Of a DNA stretch of 64,000 nucleotides, positions 1 to 7,381 are shown one piece after another. The first letter of the stretch is position 1, and every line of letters begins with the position of its first letter. The stretch is from Salinimicrobium flavum (GTDB lineage Bacteria; Bacteroidota; Bacteroidia; Flavobacteriales; Flavobacteriaceae): contig NZ_JBHULT010000006.1 of the NCBI RefSeq assembly GCF_042684505.1, forward strand, positions 248,001 to 312,000, read 5' to 3'. Below the pieces are notes generated by a model. That model made no database searches and was not told the origin of the DNA. It was given only the letters and a program-made list of their open reading frames with translations. Position numbers and translations under genes: made by a program.

Positions 1-719
1 TGTTCGGTCTCATTGAGCGCAAAAATGTCCATACGAGGGCGCATCACCTGCTTGGTGTCAGTATTCCCAAAGGAGACGATCCCCCGCAAGATCTTTTGCT
101 CTTCTTTGGTTGTATCGTGTTTGCTGGTAAGTTCCAGGGCCTGTGACAATTGATCTACACTTAATCCTGTACGTTGATTACCCAGTCGTTCATGAATAAG
201 AACGGTAACAGCCCGCATGGGGATACTTAAAGGAGAAAAAACCCTGTCAAGCACATTAATTGGATAAGCCATAAAATGTGAAAAAGCTACTTTGTTCCTG
301 CTGGCGTAAACTTTGGGAAGGATCTCCCCGAATAACAGGATAAGGAAGGTCACCACTACCACCTCCATGATGAATTGGAGGTCAATTCCAAAATACACCG
401 TCTGTATGTTCTCAAAGGCTGTATCTGTAAGAGAATCGAACAGCAGAATAATGGCAATATTTATCATATTATTAGCCACGAGAATAGTGGCCAATAATTT
501 TTTAGGTCTGTCTAAAAGGCTGATGACGACCTGTTCTTTAGCCGTCCTCCTGGTCTGGTCTGCTTCAAAATCGGCCGGGGTGAGGGAAAAGAAAGCCACT
601 TCTGCGCCCGAAATAAGTGCAGATGAGATCAGTAATAAAAAGGCCCCGACCACACCAAAAAGCTGCGATAGATCAACGGCAAGAATAGATGAAAACAAAC
701 TGGCAGGATCAGGATCCAA
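1..719 (-). CDS. gldE: GldE-like DUF21/CBS-domain membrane protein (partial)
   Basis: This leftward gene runs off the left edge, so only about 239 N-terminal residues are present. The product is a CNNM/CorC-type membrane protein: a DUF21 domain with hydrophobic segments near residues 17-37, 72-90 and 115-130, the GAEVAFFSL and GEILPK motifs typical of the family, and the start of the CBS-pair region near residue 205 (RGIVSFGNTDTKQVMRPR). In Flavobacterium, GldE is linked to gliding and T9SS function and its gene sits beside ssb, mutY and gldD, as here. The start is a TTG at 719 (LDPDPASLF), because an in-frame stop lies a few codons upstream. It begins 21 bases after ssb and is probably co-transcribed with it. 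The GldE name rests on motifs plus neighbourhood; a generic haemolysin C/CorC-type transporter is the alternative. Confidence 0.85.
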   Translation of the reverse strand, partial: MDPDPASLFSSILAVDLSQLFGVVGAFLLLISSALISGAEVAFFSLTPADFEADQTRRTAKEQVVISLLDRPKKLLATILVANNMINIAIILLFDSLTDTAFENIQTVYFGIDLQFIMEVVVVTFLILLFGEILPKVYASRNKVAFSHFMAYPINVLDRVFSPLSIPMRAVTVLIHERLGNQRTGLSVDQLSQALELTSKHDTTKEEQKILRGIVSFGNTDTKQVMRPRMDIFALNETE

Positions 720-740
720 ATGTGTAGTTTTAAATTAAAC

Positions 741-1211
741 TTAGAACGGCAAATCGTCCTCGTCTTCCTGTTGGATTCCGGGAGCCTGATTTTGCGGCGT
801 ATTTTGCCGGGGTTGGTTCTGAGATTGGTTTGTTGACTGGGATTGGCCCTGTGAATCGCCGGGTCCACTTTCTCCTTTAGGGGTTAGAAAGGTAAAATCT
901 GTACAATGGATCTCAGTAGAATATCTTTCATTCCCTTTGTCATCCTGCCATTTTCTGGTCTTTATCCTTCCTTCAATATAAACTTTATCCCCTTTCTTAA
1001 GGTACTTTTCACAGATCTCTGCTGCTTTGTTCCTTACCACAATATTATGCCACTCGGTATTGGTAACCCGCTCTCCGCTGGTCTTGTTGGTATAAACTTC
1101 ATTAGTGGCTAAAGGGAAACGACCTAATGACCCGCCGCCTTCAAAATAGTGCATTTTTACGTCATCTCCTGTGTGGCCAATTAGCATTACTTTATTCAAA
1201 GTTCCGGTCAT
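741..1211 (-). CDS. ssb: Single-stranded DNA-binding protein
   Basis: The 156-residue product is an SSB: an OB fold over about residues 1-108 (starting MTGTLNKVMLIGHTG, with the conserved TEWHNIVV segment), a Gln/Asn/Pro-rich flexible linker, and the acidic tip DEDDLPF that recruits repair and replication partners. The length is normal for the family. It binds single-stranded DNA during replication, recombination and repair. It lies between mutY and gldE, all leftward, the usual flavobacterial order. The 125 bases between mutY and this gene show no clear promoter, so read-through from mutY is possible. Confidence 0.97.
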   Translation of the reverse strand: MTGTLNKVMLIGHTGDDVKMHYFEGGGSLGRFPLATNEVYTNKTSGERVTNTEWHNIVVRNKAAEICEKYLKKGDKVYIEGRIKTRKWQDDKGNERYSTEIHCTDFTFLTPKGESGPGDSQGQSQSTNQSQNQPRQNTPQNQAPGIQQEDEDDLPF

Positions 1212-1336
1212 TTTGTTCGGGTTTATTTAAATGAATTAATTTCTAAAATAAGTAAATTTATGGTTCATTTTCAACTTCCTCTTTCTTTTTGTTCGCTTCG
1301 GAAAACCATCCGATGAAATTACAAAAAGCAGGAAGG

Positions 1337-2377
1337 TTAAAAGTCAAAGGTATCAATAAATTTTTCTATCAGGACCGGTACCGGAAGTTTCCCGGCTTCA
1401 GTGAAAGAGATACCCTGCTGCGGAAGCTCTTCACAGTTGACGATCCAGAATTTTGTGAAGATGTGCTGGTGTGAAAGTTTATGCACAACCGGTTCAATAT
1501 TGAAGAGATCGACCTTTGAGGAAGAAGGAACAGAATAATACCCGTACGCCTCTTCCTGCACAAGATTTTCGGCTGTGGCTTCAGAATAGGTCTCCACCAG
1601 GGGGAATTCATACAATCCCTGCCAAATCCCCTTTCCTTTGCGCTGCTGTAATATGGTCTTATTCTCTTCGGAAATAAATACGAGGTAATTAAAGTGCCTT
1701 TTTCGAACCTTTTGTTTTTTTAGCTTTACCGGTAGATACGCAATTTGGATACGATTGAAGGCGACACATTCCGAAGAAAAAGGGCAATTATCACAGAGAG
1801 GGCGTCGGGGAGTACAATGCAGAGCCCCAAATTCCATGAGGCCCTGGTTAAAATCGGCCGGATTTTTCCTGTCTAACAACCGGTTTGCCTTTTCTTTAAA
1901 CTGTTTTTGCCCTTCGGTACTGTTAATAGGAGTATCAATTCCAAAAATACGTGACAATACGCGGTAGACATTCCCGTCAACCACCGCAACCGGCTCCTTA
2001 AAGCAAATTGAAGCAATGGCACTCGCGGTATATTCTCCCACTCCTTTTAGCTTGATAAGATCCTTATAATTATCGGGGAATTTTCCATCCAAATCCTCAA
2101 CTACAAATTGGGCAGCAGTTTGCAGGTTACGGGCACGGGAATAATATCCCAATCCCTGCCACAGCTTAAGCACTTCTTCTTCGGAAGCCTCTGCAAGATC
2201 AAACACGGTAGGAAAGGCTTCAATAAACTTATAATAATAAGGTGTTCCCTGTGCTACCCTTGTTTGCTGAAGGATTATTTCACTGAGCCATATGCGGTAA
2301 GGATCACCTGTGGAGCGCCAGGGCAGATCTCTCTTATTTTCCAAATACCACGAAATCAGATTTTTAGAAAAAAGCAT
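1337..2377 (-). CDS. mutY: A/G-specific adenine glycosylase MutY
   Basis: MutY removes adenine mispaired with 8-oxoguanine in base-excision repair. The protein starts at MLFSKNLISWYL and has 346 residues. The HhH-GPD fold is recognisable: catalytic Glu in LSEIILQQTR (near residue 33), helix-hairpin-helix LKGVGEYTASAIASI, catalytic Asp in VVDGNVYRVLSR, and the iron-sulphur loop CTPRRPLCDNCPFSSEC with C-X6-C-X2-C-X5-C spacing. The C-terminal third is the NUDIX-like 8-oxoG recognition domain. An open frame extends 32 codons further upstream to 2473, but that part overlaps the divergent hup promoter and lacks family similarity, so the 2377 start was chosen. Confidence 0.95.
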   Translation of the reverse strand: MLFSKNLISWYLENKRDLPWRSTGDPYRIWLSEIILQQTRVAQGTPYYYKFIEAFPTVFDLAEASEEEVLKLWQGLGYYSRARNLQTAAQFVVEDLDGKFPDNYKDLIKLKGVGEYTASAIASICFKEPVAVVDGNVYRVLSRIFGIDTPINSTEGQKQFKEKANRLLDRKNPADFNQGLMEFGALHCTPRRPLCDNCPFSSECVAFNRIQIAYLPVKLKKQKVRKRHFNYLVFISEENKTILQQRKGKGIWQGLYEFPLVETYSEATAENLVQEEAYGYYSVPSSSKVDLFNIEPVVHKLSHQHIFTKFWIVNCEELPQQGISFTEAGKLPVPVLIEKFIDTFDF

Positions 2378-2438
2378 TGAATAAAATTCTTTGGTGCAAT
2401 GATAATTCTTTATTCTCTTACTATTTAATGGTTTAGGA

Positions 2439-2470
2439 TTGAAAAGTTGCAGATTTAATTCATATATTTG
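2439..2470 (+). promoter_or_regulatory. Promoter of the HU gene
   Basis: A TTG at 2439-2441 is followed after 21 bases by TATATTTG at 2463-2470, matching the Bacteroidota housekeeping promoter (TTG, 17-23 bases, TAnnTTTG). It lies about 45 bases before hup. Confidence 0.75.
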
Positions 2471-2514
2471 CACCTCGAAAATTTACAAACCCCAATTTAA
2501 TAAATCATACGACA

Positions 2515-2805
2515 ATGACGAAAGCAGATATCGTAGCAAAGATCTCCGAGAAGTTAGGAATGGAAAAAGGAGACGTTCAGGCTACTGTTGAAACCTTTAT
2601 GGAAGAGGTAAAAACTTCATTAGAAGCCGGCGATAATGTTTACTTAAGAGGATTTGGAAGCTTTATCATTAAGACAAGAGCAGAAAAAACCGGAAGAAAC
2701 ATTTCCAAGAACACAACCATTAAGATCCCCGCACATAATATTCCGGCTTTTAAACCAGCCAAGGTATTTGTTGAAGGTGTGAAAACCAATGTTGAAGTAA
2801 AATAG
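2515..2805 (+). CDS. hup: HU-family DNA-binding protein
   Basis: This 96-residue protein belongs to the HU/IHF family of dimeric nucleoid proteins that bend DNA. The family pattern is clear: helices in residues 1-45 (MTKADIVAKISEKLGM), the GFGSF turn near residue 47, the beta arm with GRNISKNTTIKIPA, and the closing FKPAKVFVEGV helix. It has its own promoter at 2439-2470 and is followed after 53 bases by a tiny ribosomal-type gene that ends in a terminator, so the two are probably one transcript. Whether it acts more like HU or IHF cannot be told from sequence. Confidence 0.96.
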   Translation: MTKADIVAKISEKLGMEKGDVQATVETFMEEVKTSLEAGDNVYLRGFGSFIIKTRAEKTGRNISKNTTIKIPAHNIPAFKPAKVFVEGVKTNVEVK

Positions 2806-2858
2806 AACTTCTTGCCCCCGGGCTGAAACAAATAAATTAATAATTAAAAAATCACACT

Positions 2859-2951
2859 ATGCCAAGTGGTAAAAAGAGAAAAAGACATAAGGTAGCGACG
2901 CACAAGCGTAAAAAAAGAGCAAGAGCTAACCGTCACAAGAAAAAGAAGTAG
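2859..2951 (+). CDS. 30-residue very basic protein, AURKAIP1/COX24 (DUF1713)-like ribosomal protein
   Basis: This short gene (start MPSGKKRKRHKV, 30 residues) encodes a protein in which well over half of the residues are Lys, Arg or His and almost none are acidic. The KKRKRHKVATHKRKKR core matches my memory of a tiny Bacteroidota family annotated as AURKAIP1/COX24-domain or DUF1713, whose mitochondrial relative (mS38) and actinobacterial relative (bS22) are small-subunit ribosomal proteins. A role in the ribosome is therefore inferred. Its stop codon lies inside the left arm of a terminator at 2946-2971, which closes the hup transcript. It is easily missed because of its length. Confidence 0.85.
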   Translation: MPSGKKRKRHKVATHKRKKRARANRHKKKK

Positions 2952-2971
2952 TTTTTTCAAACTACTTTTTT
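2946..2971 (+). terminator. Intrinsic terminator overlapping the stop codon of the 30-residue gene
   Basis: AAGTAGTTT (2946-2954) pairs with AAACTACTT (2959-2967) across a TTTC loop and is followed by four more T. The left arm contains the TAG stop codon of the preceding gene. Confidence 0.75.
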
Positions 2972-2982
2972 CAGTTAAAACG

Positions 2983-3092
2983 TTCTTTGAAATCGAAATT
3001 TACCCTCCGGCATATACCGGAAAGTAAATTTCACCAGGATTTTAAAAACCCTGTGAATTTTATTGTTTAATCCATCCCGAAATCCCGGGATA
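2983..3092 (+). other. Structured leader upstream of RNase G gene
   Basis: The region between the hup terminator and rng holds several inverted repeats in a row: AAATTTAC (2996-3003) with GTAAATTT (3024-3031), enclosing CCGG/CCGG; then TTCACCAGG with CCCTGTGAA around 3030-3056; then ATCCCG with CGGGAT around 3074-3091. Just before them is a GTTCTTTGAAA stretch (from about 2983) that resembles the boxA-like sequence in Bacteroidota rRNA leaders. No strong TAnnTTTG promoter is visible. A structured leader used for self-control of RNase E/G synthesis, as known for E. coli rne, is an inference. Confidence 0.45.
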
Positions 3093-3105
3093 AAAATCGT
3101 TAAGA

Positions 3106-4647
3106 GTGAACAAAGAGTTAATTATTAGAACCAGTTCCTCTGCTGTCGATTTTGCCTTATTAAAAGATGGAAAACTAGTAGAACTCAACAAGGAAGAAGA
3201 CGACAGTAACTTCGCCGTAGGTGATATATTTCTTGCCAAGGTAAGAAAGGCTGTCCCCGGATTAAATGCCGGCTTTGTAAATGTGGGCTACACCAAAGAT
3301 GCATTCTTGCATTATCATGATTTGGGCCCACAGGTACTTTCTTTGCTGAAGTTCATAAAACGTGTAAGCACAGGTAAATTAAAGGACTATTCCCTCAAGG
3401 ATTTTCCTTTAGAAAAGGATATTGATAAAGACGGCAGCATCGTTGACGTCTTAAAATCAAATCAATCGCTACTGGTACAGGTAGTAAAAGAGCCTATTTC
3501 AACCAAAGGCCCAAGGATAAGTTCTGAACTTTCCCTCCCGGGCCGGTATATTGTTCTGGTACCTTTTTCAAACCGGGTTTCTGTTTCTCAAAAAATAGAA
3601 AGCAAGGAAGAAAAAGACCGTCTCAAAAGACTGGTTAAAAGTATCAAACCAAAAGGCTTTGGAATTATCGTACGTACCGTAGCAGAAGGCAGAAAAGTAG
3701 CAGAACTGGACAACGATCTTCAAAATTTAATGAACCGTTGGACAGGTATGTGCAAAAAACTGTATAAAGCACCGCATCCTTCAAAAGTATTAGGAGAATT
3801 AAACAGAGCCTCTTCCATTTTAAGAGATGTGTTTAACGACACCTTTACTTCAATATGTGTTGATGACGAAACTTTATACACCCAATTAAAAGATTATGTG
3901 GGCGAGATTGCCCCTAAAAAAGAATCAATTGTGAAACTGTACGACTCCAACATCCCGATTTTCGAAAAGTATGGCGTTGAGAGACAGATCAAAACTACTT
4001 TCGGCCGCACCGTATCAATGAATAAAGGAGCTTATCTGGTAATTGAACACACAGAAGCCATGCACGTCATTGACGTCAATAGTGGTAACCGTTCAAACAA
4101 ATCAAAAAACCAGGAAGACACTGCTCTTGAGGTAAACCTCATTAGTGCCACAGAAATTGCCCGACAGTTGCGTCTTCGCGACATGGGAGGGATAATCGTA
4201 GTGGATTTCATCGATATGAACTCGGCTGATAACCGGAAAAAGCTTTATGACCATCTAAGAGATGAGATGAGCGATGACCGGGCTAAACACAAAATTTTGC
4301 CTCCCAGCAAGTTTGGATTAGTACAAATCACAAGACAAAGGGTTCGGCCCGAAATGAATATCAAAACAAGAGAAGTAAACCCTAACAAACAGGGGGAAGA
4401 AATAGAAGCTCCTATAGTTTTGGTGAACAAGATAACTACCGAACTCGAAAAACTTATCAAAAAAGACTATAAAAAGATCACTTTAAGTACACATCCTTTT
4501 ATAGCAGCCTTTCTAACCAAAGGTTTTCCATCGCCCCGCTCAAAATGGTTCTTTGACCATAAACGCTGGGTAAAAATAGTGCCTAGAGATGCTTACACGT
4601 ATCTTGAATATCATTTCCACGACAAAGACGGGGAAATAATTCAATAA
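3106..4647 (+). CDS. rng: Ribonuclease E/G family endoribonuclease
   Basis: The 513-residue product is RNase G-like, a single-strand-specific endoribonuclease that acts in rRNA maturation and mRNA decay. It has an N-terminal S1 RNA-binding region (about residues 35-125, with VGDIFLAKVRKAVPGLNAGFVNVG), a 5'-sensor/RNase H-like middle, and the catalytic DNase I-like part with the metal-binding Asp residues in HVIDVNSG and VVDFIDM (about residues 320-375). There is no long RNase E-type C-terminal scaffold. The start is GTG at 3106 (MNKELIIRTSSSAVDF), which matches relatives. A terminator follows seven bases after the stop. Confidence 0.95.
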   Translation: MNKELIIRTSSSAVDFALLKDGKLVELNKEEDDSNFAVGDIFLAKVRKAVPGLNAGFVNVGYTKDAFLHYHDLGPQVLSLLKFIKRVSTGKLKDYSLKDFPLEKDIDKDGSIVDVLKSNQSLLVQVVKEPISTKGPRISSELSLPGRYIVLVPFSNRVSVSQKIESKEEKDRLKRLVKSIKPKGFGIIVRTVAEGRKVAELDNDLQNLMNRWTGMCKKLYKAPHPSKVLGELNRASSILRDVFNDTFTSICVDDETLYTQLKDYVGEIAPKKESIVKLYDSNIPIFEKYGVERQIKTTFGRTVSMNKGAYLVIEHTEAMHVIDVNSGNRSNKSKNQEDTALEVNLISATEIARQLRLRDMGGIIVVDFIDMNSADNRKKLYDHLRDEMSDDRAKHKILPPSKFGLVQITRQRVRPEMNIKTREVNPNKQGEEIEAPIVLVNKITTELEKLIKKDYKKITLSTHPFIAAFLTKGFPSPRSKWFFDHKRWVKIVPRDAYTYLEYHFHDKDGEIIQ

Positions 4648-4653
4648 CATTGG

Positions 4654-4687
4654 AACGCCTTTCATTAATTTGGGAGGCGTTTTTTTT
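4654..4687 (+). terminator. Intrinsic terminator after rng
   Basis: AACGCCT (4654-4660) pairs with AGGCGTT (4675-4681) and is followed by a T run. Confidence 0.9.
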
Positions 4688-4692
4688 GTTTG

Positions 4693-4718
4693 GTATTGAG
4701 AAGTATTTGAGTATTGAG
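4693..4718. repeat. Partial copy of the intergenic GTATTGAG repeat
   Basis: Two GTATTGAG units (4693-4700 and 4711-4718) flank an imperfect copy (AGTATTTGA). The same unit builds the larger hairpin repeats between atpD and atpC and between sdhA and sdhB. Only the direct half is present here, without the complementary CTCAATAC arm. Confidence 0.6.
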
Positions 4719-4857
4719 ATTTTTAAAAGACTTCTGACCGCTTCGTTGCCAGAGTCTGCCAATCAACCTAAGTTTTCATGAGCTATTATTAAATAAAAAC
4801 GGTGCTGTCTGCTCCCGAAAAATTGTATTTTTAATCCTGCATTTTTAATCTTAAATC

Positions 4858-5337
4858 TTGAATTCCGACTCGGGAAAATCCTATACCATCAAAGAAGCCA
4901 CGTTAAAGCTCATGCAGTATTGCGCCTATCGTGATCGTTCCCAAAAGGAAGTGGAGGACAAACTGCTGGAGATGCGTATGATCCCGGAAGCAAGGGAGCT
5001 GATCATAATTCAGCTGATGCGGGAGGATTTTTTGAATGAAGAGCGTTTTGCACGGAGTTTTGTTCGTGGAAAGTTCCGTATAAAAAGATGGGGCAGGATA
5101 AAAATCAAACAGGAACTCAAGTTTAAGGAGATCTCTTCACCAATCGTTAAGATCGCACTGACGGAAATCGACGAAAAAGAGTACCTGGACACCCTTCACC
5201 TCCTGGCACAGAAAAAAATCGAGCTTCTAAAAGAACCTAATAAACTGAAACGCCGGAAGAAGCTAACAGACCACCTGCTTCAAAAAGGTTATGAATCAAA
5301 CCTGGTTTTCGAGGTCGTCGGTGATCTATTCAACTGA
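4858..5337 (+). CDS. recX: RecX family regulatory protein
   Basis: This 159-residue, mostly helical protein is RecX, which modulates RecA filaments. The family features are the CAYRDRSQKEVEDKLLEM repeat, the LMREDFLNEERFARSFVRGKFRIKRWG segment (about residues 53-80) and the KIKQELK motif. The start is a TTG at 4858; an in-frame ATG is only found within the first conserved helix, so TTG is preferred. The gene has no recA neighbour. Its last eight bases overlap the convergent cupin gene, leaving no space for a terminator. The 210 bases between rng and this gene hold the rng terminator and a partial GTATTGAG repeat, with no clear promoter. Confidence 0.9.
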   Translation: MNSDSGKSYTIKEATLKLMQYCAYRDRSQKEVEDKLLEMRMIPEARELIIIQLMREDFLNEERFARSFVRGKFRIKRWGRIKIKQELKFKEISSPIVKIALTEIDEKEYLDTLHLLAQKKIELLKEPNKLKRRKKLTDHLLQKGYESNLVFEVVGDLFN

Positions 5338-6205
5338 TTTCGTTCTTCCTGTGGGTACGGATTATAGCTTGCTCATTTTTCTGATCTATCCACTTCTGAC
5401 CCTTTATTTTTCGCATATAATTGTCAAAATGCCTCATGACAAAAAGGTTGTACACTGCCTTACCTAAGTTTTTTAAACCTCGTGGTGCAGCGCGCAGGCT
5501 CATAGAGAAACCGGGCGTTAAGTAAGTCATTTGGTGCCAGTAGCCTTCAGGCATATACAAAGTATCGCCATGTCCCAGCTCTGTGATCATTCCCTTTGCC
5601 TCTCTTAGAGCAGGGAATTTATCGTAGTCAGGGTTGAGGAAATCAATATCTTCCCTGGTTATTAAGGCATGTGGCACCTTGTACAAATACATGGTTTGAG
5701 ACGGCGGAAACAGTATACAGCATTTTTTCCCGACGAAATGGAAATGGAGAATATTGGCAAGGTCAATATCATAATGCATGAAGACTTTCGAGTTCTCACC
5801 CCCAAAGAAGAGCATGGGAACCTCCTTGAATAGTTTCAGGCCAATATCAGGATATTTAAAATCCTTCTGCAAAGCGGGTACTTCCTTCAGCAGATGATAA
5901 AGAAAAATACGGTAATTTGTTGGTCCTTTTTTCAAAAGATCAATGTAATCCTTCATTTTCATCCTTTCATGAGGCTCATTGAACTTGTATTTTGCAGAAA
6001 TAGGCCGATTATCAAACAATGGCACTTCTTTCTCGCCGGCCATTTCTTTTATATGATCAAGTGACCATTTCTCATAGGCCGGCCAGTCCTTGGTAAGATC
6101 TTCTATCACTACCGGCCGTTGTGGTCTCACATAGTTTTCAAGAAACTCTTTTTTGGACAGCCTCTTTACCCGTGGGATCTCTGTTAATTGCAGTTCGTCT
6201 TTCAT
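5330..6205 (-). CDS. JmjC-like cupin protein (Fe(II)/2-oxoglutarate oxygenase type)
   Basis: The 291-residue protein belongs to the cupin_8/JmjC-like group, whose known members hydroxylate protein or small-molecule substrates using Fe(II) and 2-oxoglutarate. The candidate iron ligands are H144 and D146 in MHYDIDLANILHFHFVGKK and H224 in PEGYWHQMTY. The N-terminal RPVVIEDLTKDWPAYEKW segment (residues 30-47) is also typical. No signal peptide is seen, so it should be cytoplasmic. It follows bioB by 29 bases on the same strand and may be the last gene of the biotin operon. The substrate is unknown. Its 3' end overlaps recX by eight bases. Confidence 0.85.
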   Translation of the reverse strand: MKDELQLTEIPRVKRLSKKEFLENYVRPQRPVVIEDLTKDWPAYEKWSLDHIKEMAGEKEVPLFDNRPISAKYKFNEPHERMKMKDYIDLLKKGPTNYRIFLYHLLKEVPALQKDFKYPDIGLKLFKEVPMLFFGGENSKVFMHYDIDLANILHFHFVGKKCCILFPPSQTMYLYKVPHALITREDIDFLNPDYDKFPALREAKGMITELGHGDTLYMPEGYWHQMTYLTPGFSMSLRAAPRGLKNLGKAVYNLFVMRHFDNYMRKIKGQKWIDQKNEQAIIRTHRKNEIS

Positions 6206-6234
6206 TCTTCATCTTCTTTCTTCTCAGAAATAAC

Positions 6235-7317
6235 TTAATTCTTTTGTTTATTCTGCGCCGCCAGGTTGCGTTCTATTTTATGTCCCGGTCTGGACCATTT
6301 TGGTTTTTCTCCGAGGTTTTGGAATTTCGAATTCTCTGCCGGCACACTTTCAGGCTGGGATTTTTTCACAAAAGGTTTCTGTGGAATAAGTCCAAGCATT
6401 TTGAACATTTCCATATCCTCATTGACGTCAGGGTTGGGAGTAGTCAATAATTTATCTCCCGCAAAAATGGAATTCGCACCTGCGAAAAAGCACATGGCCT
6501 GTCCCTCACGGGTCATTTGAGTTCTTCCCGCAGAAAGTCTCACCTGAGTTTCAGGCATTACAATTCGCGTAGTAGCCACCATTCTAACCATATCCCAGAT
6601 TGGAACCTGCTGCTGTTCTGCCAGCGGTGTACCCTCCACAGGAACAAGCGCATTAATAGGCACAGATTCCGGCTGAGGATTTAATGTTGACAACGCGACC
6701 AGCATCCCTGCCCTGTCCTCAATGGTCTCTCCCATTCCAATGATCCCTCCGCTGCAAACCGTAACATTGGTTTTGCGTACATTATCAATGGTCTTTAAAC
6801 GATCTTCAAATCCACGGGTGGAAATAACTTCTTTATAATATTCTTCAGATGAATCAAGGTTATGGTTATAGGCATATAACCCTGCTTCTGCAAGGCGCTG
6901 CGCCTGATTTTCGGTTAACATCCCAAGGGTACAGCAAACTTCCATTTCAAGTTTATTGATCGTTCGTACCATCTCAAGTACATTATCGAACTCTTCACCA
7001 TCCTTTACGTTTCTCCATGCAGCTCCCATACATACCCTGGAACTTCCTGATTCTTTTGCACGCAGGGCCTGAGCTTTTACCTGTGGAACACTCATGAGAT
7101 CATTCCCTTCCAGGTCTGTGTGATATCGGGCCGCCTGAGGGCAGTAACCGCAATCTTCAGGACATCCTCCCGTTTTGATGGACAATAAAGTTGATACCTG
7201 GACAGTATTAGGATCATGATGTTCCCTGTGTACAGATGCAGCTTCATACATCAGGTCCATGAACGGTTTATTGTAAATTTTCAGTATCTCTTCCTTCGTC
7301 CAGTTGTGCTTGATCAT
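6235..7317 (-). CDS. bioB: Biotin synthase
   Basis: BioB is the radical-SAM enzyme that inserts sulphur into dethiobiotin, the last step of biotin synthesis. The 360-residue protein has the radical-SAM cysteines C52, C56 and C59 in GGCPEDCGYCPQ, the GMGETIEDR segment and the NALVPVEGTPL segment; the [2Fe-2S] donor cluster ligands are expected among Cys in CMGAAWR and EVCCTLG and the Arg in RLSAGR. The last 40-45 residues form a Pro/Lys-rich extension beyond the barrel. It lies in the biotin operon downstream of the ketoacyl synthase. A TATTTTTG element at 7335-7342 just upstream could be an internal promoter, but no good TTG element accompanies it. Confidence 0.97.
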   Translation of the reverse strand: MIKHNWTKEEILKIYNKPFMDLMYEAASVHREHHDPNTVQVSTLLSIKTGGCPEDCGYCPQAARYHTDLEGNDLMSVPQVKAQALRAKESGSSRVCMGAAWRNVKDGEEFDNVLEMVRTINKLEMEVCCTLGMLTENQAQRLAEAGLYAYNHNLDSSEEYYKEVISTRGFEDRLKTIDNVRKTNVTVCSGGIIGMGETIEDRAGMLVALSTLNPQPESVPINALVPVEGTPLAEQQQVPIWDMVRMVATTRIVMPETQVRLSAGRTQMTREGQAMCFFAGANSIFAGDKLLTTPNPDVNEDMEMFKMLGLIPQKPFVKKSQPESVPAENSKFQNLGEKPKWSRPGHKIERNLAAQNKQKN

Positions 7318-7381
7318 AAAAATTGATTTAAATTCAAAAATAAAAGAAAATCTTAGTTATCCCTTAAAGGGCAGTATGTTT

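Noticed and set aside
313..738. 141-codon plus-strand open frame
   Set aside because: It is antisense to gldE, whose translation gives a clear DUF21/CBS protein; the plus-strand product is without family features.
2378..2473. N-terminal extension of mutY
   Set aside because: It covers the divergent hup promoter and has no similarity to MutY; the family start is at 2377.
7335..7342. TATTTTTG before bioB as an independent promoter
   Set aside because: A -7-like element alone is weak evidence in AT-rich gaps and no TTG lies at the usual distance; noted under bioB only.
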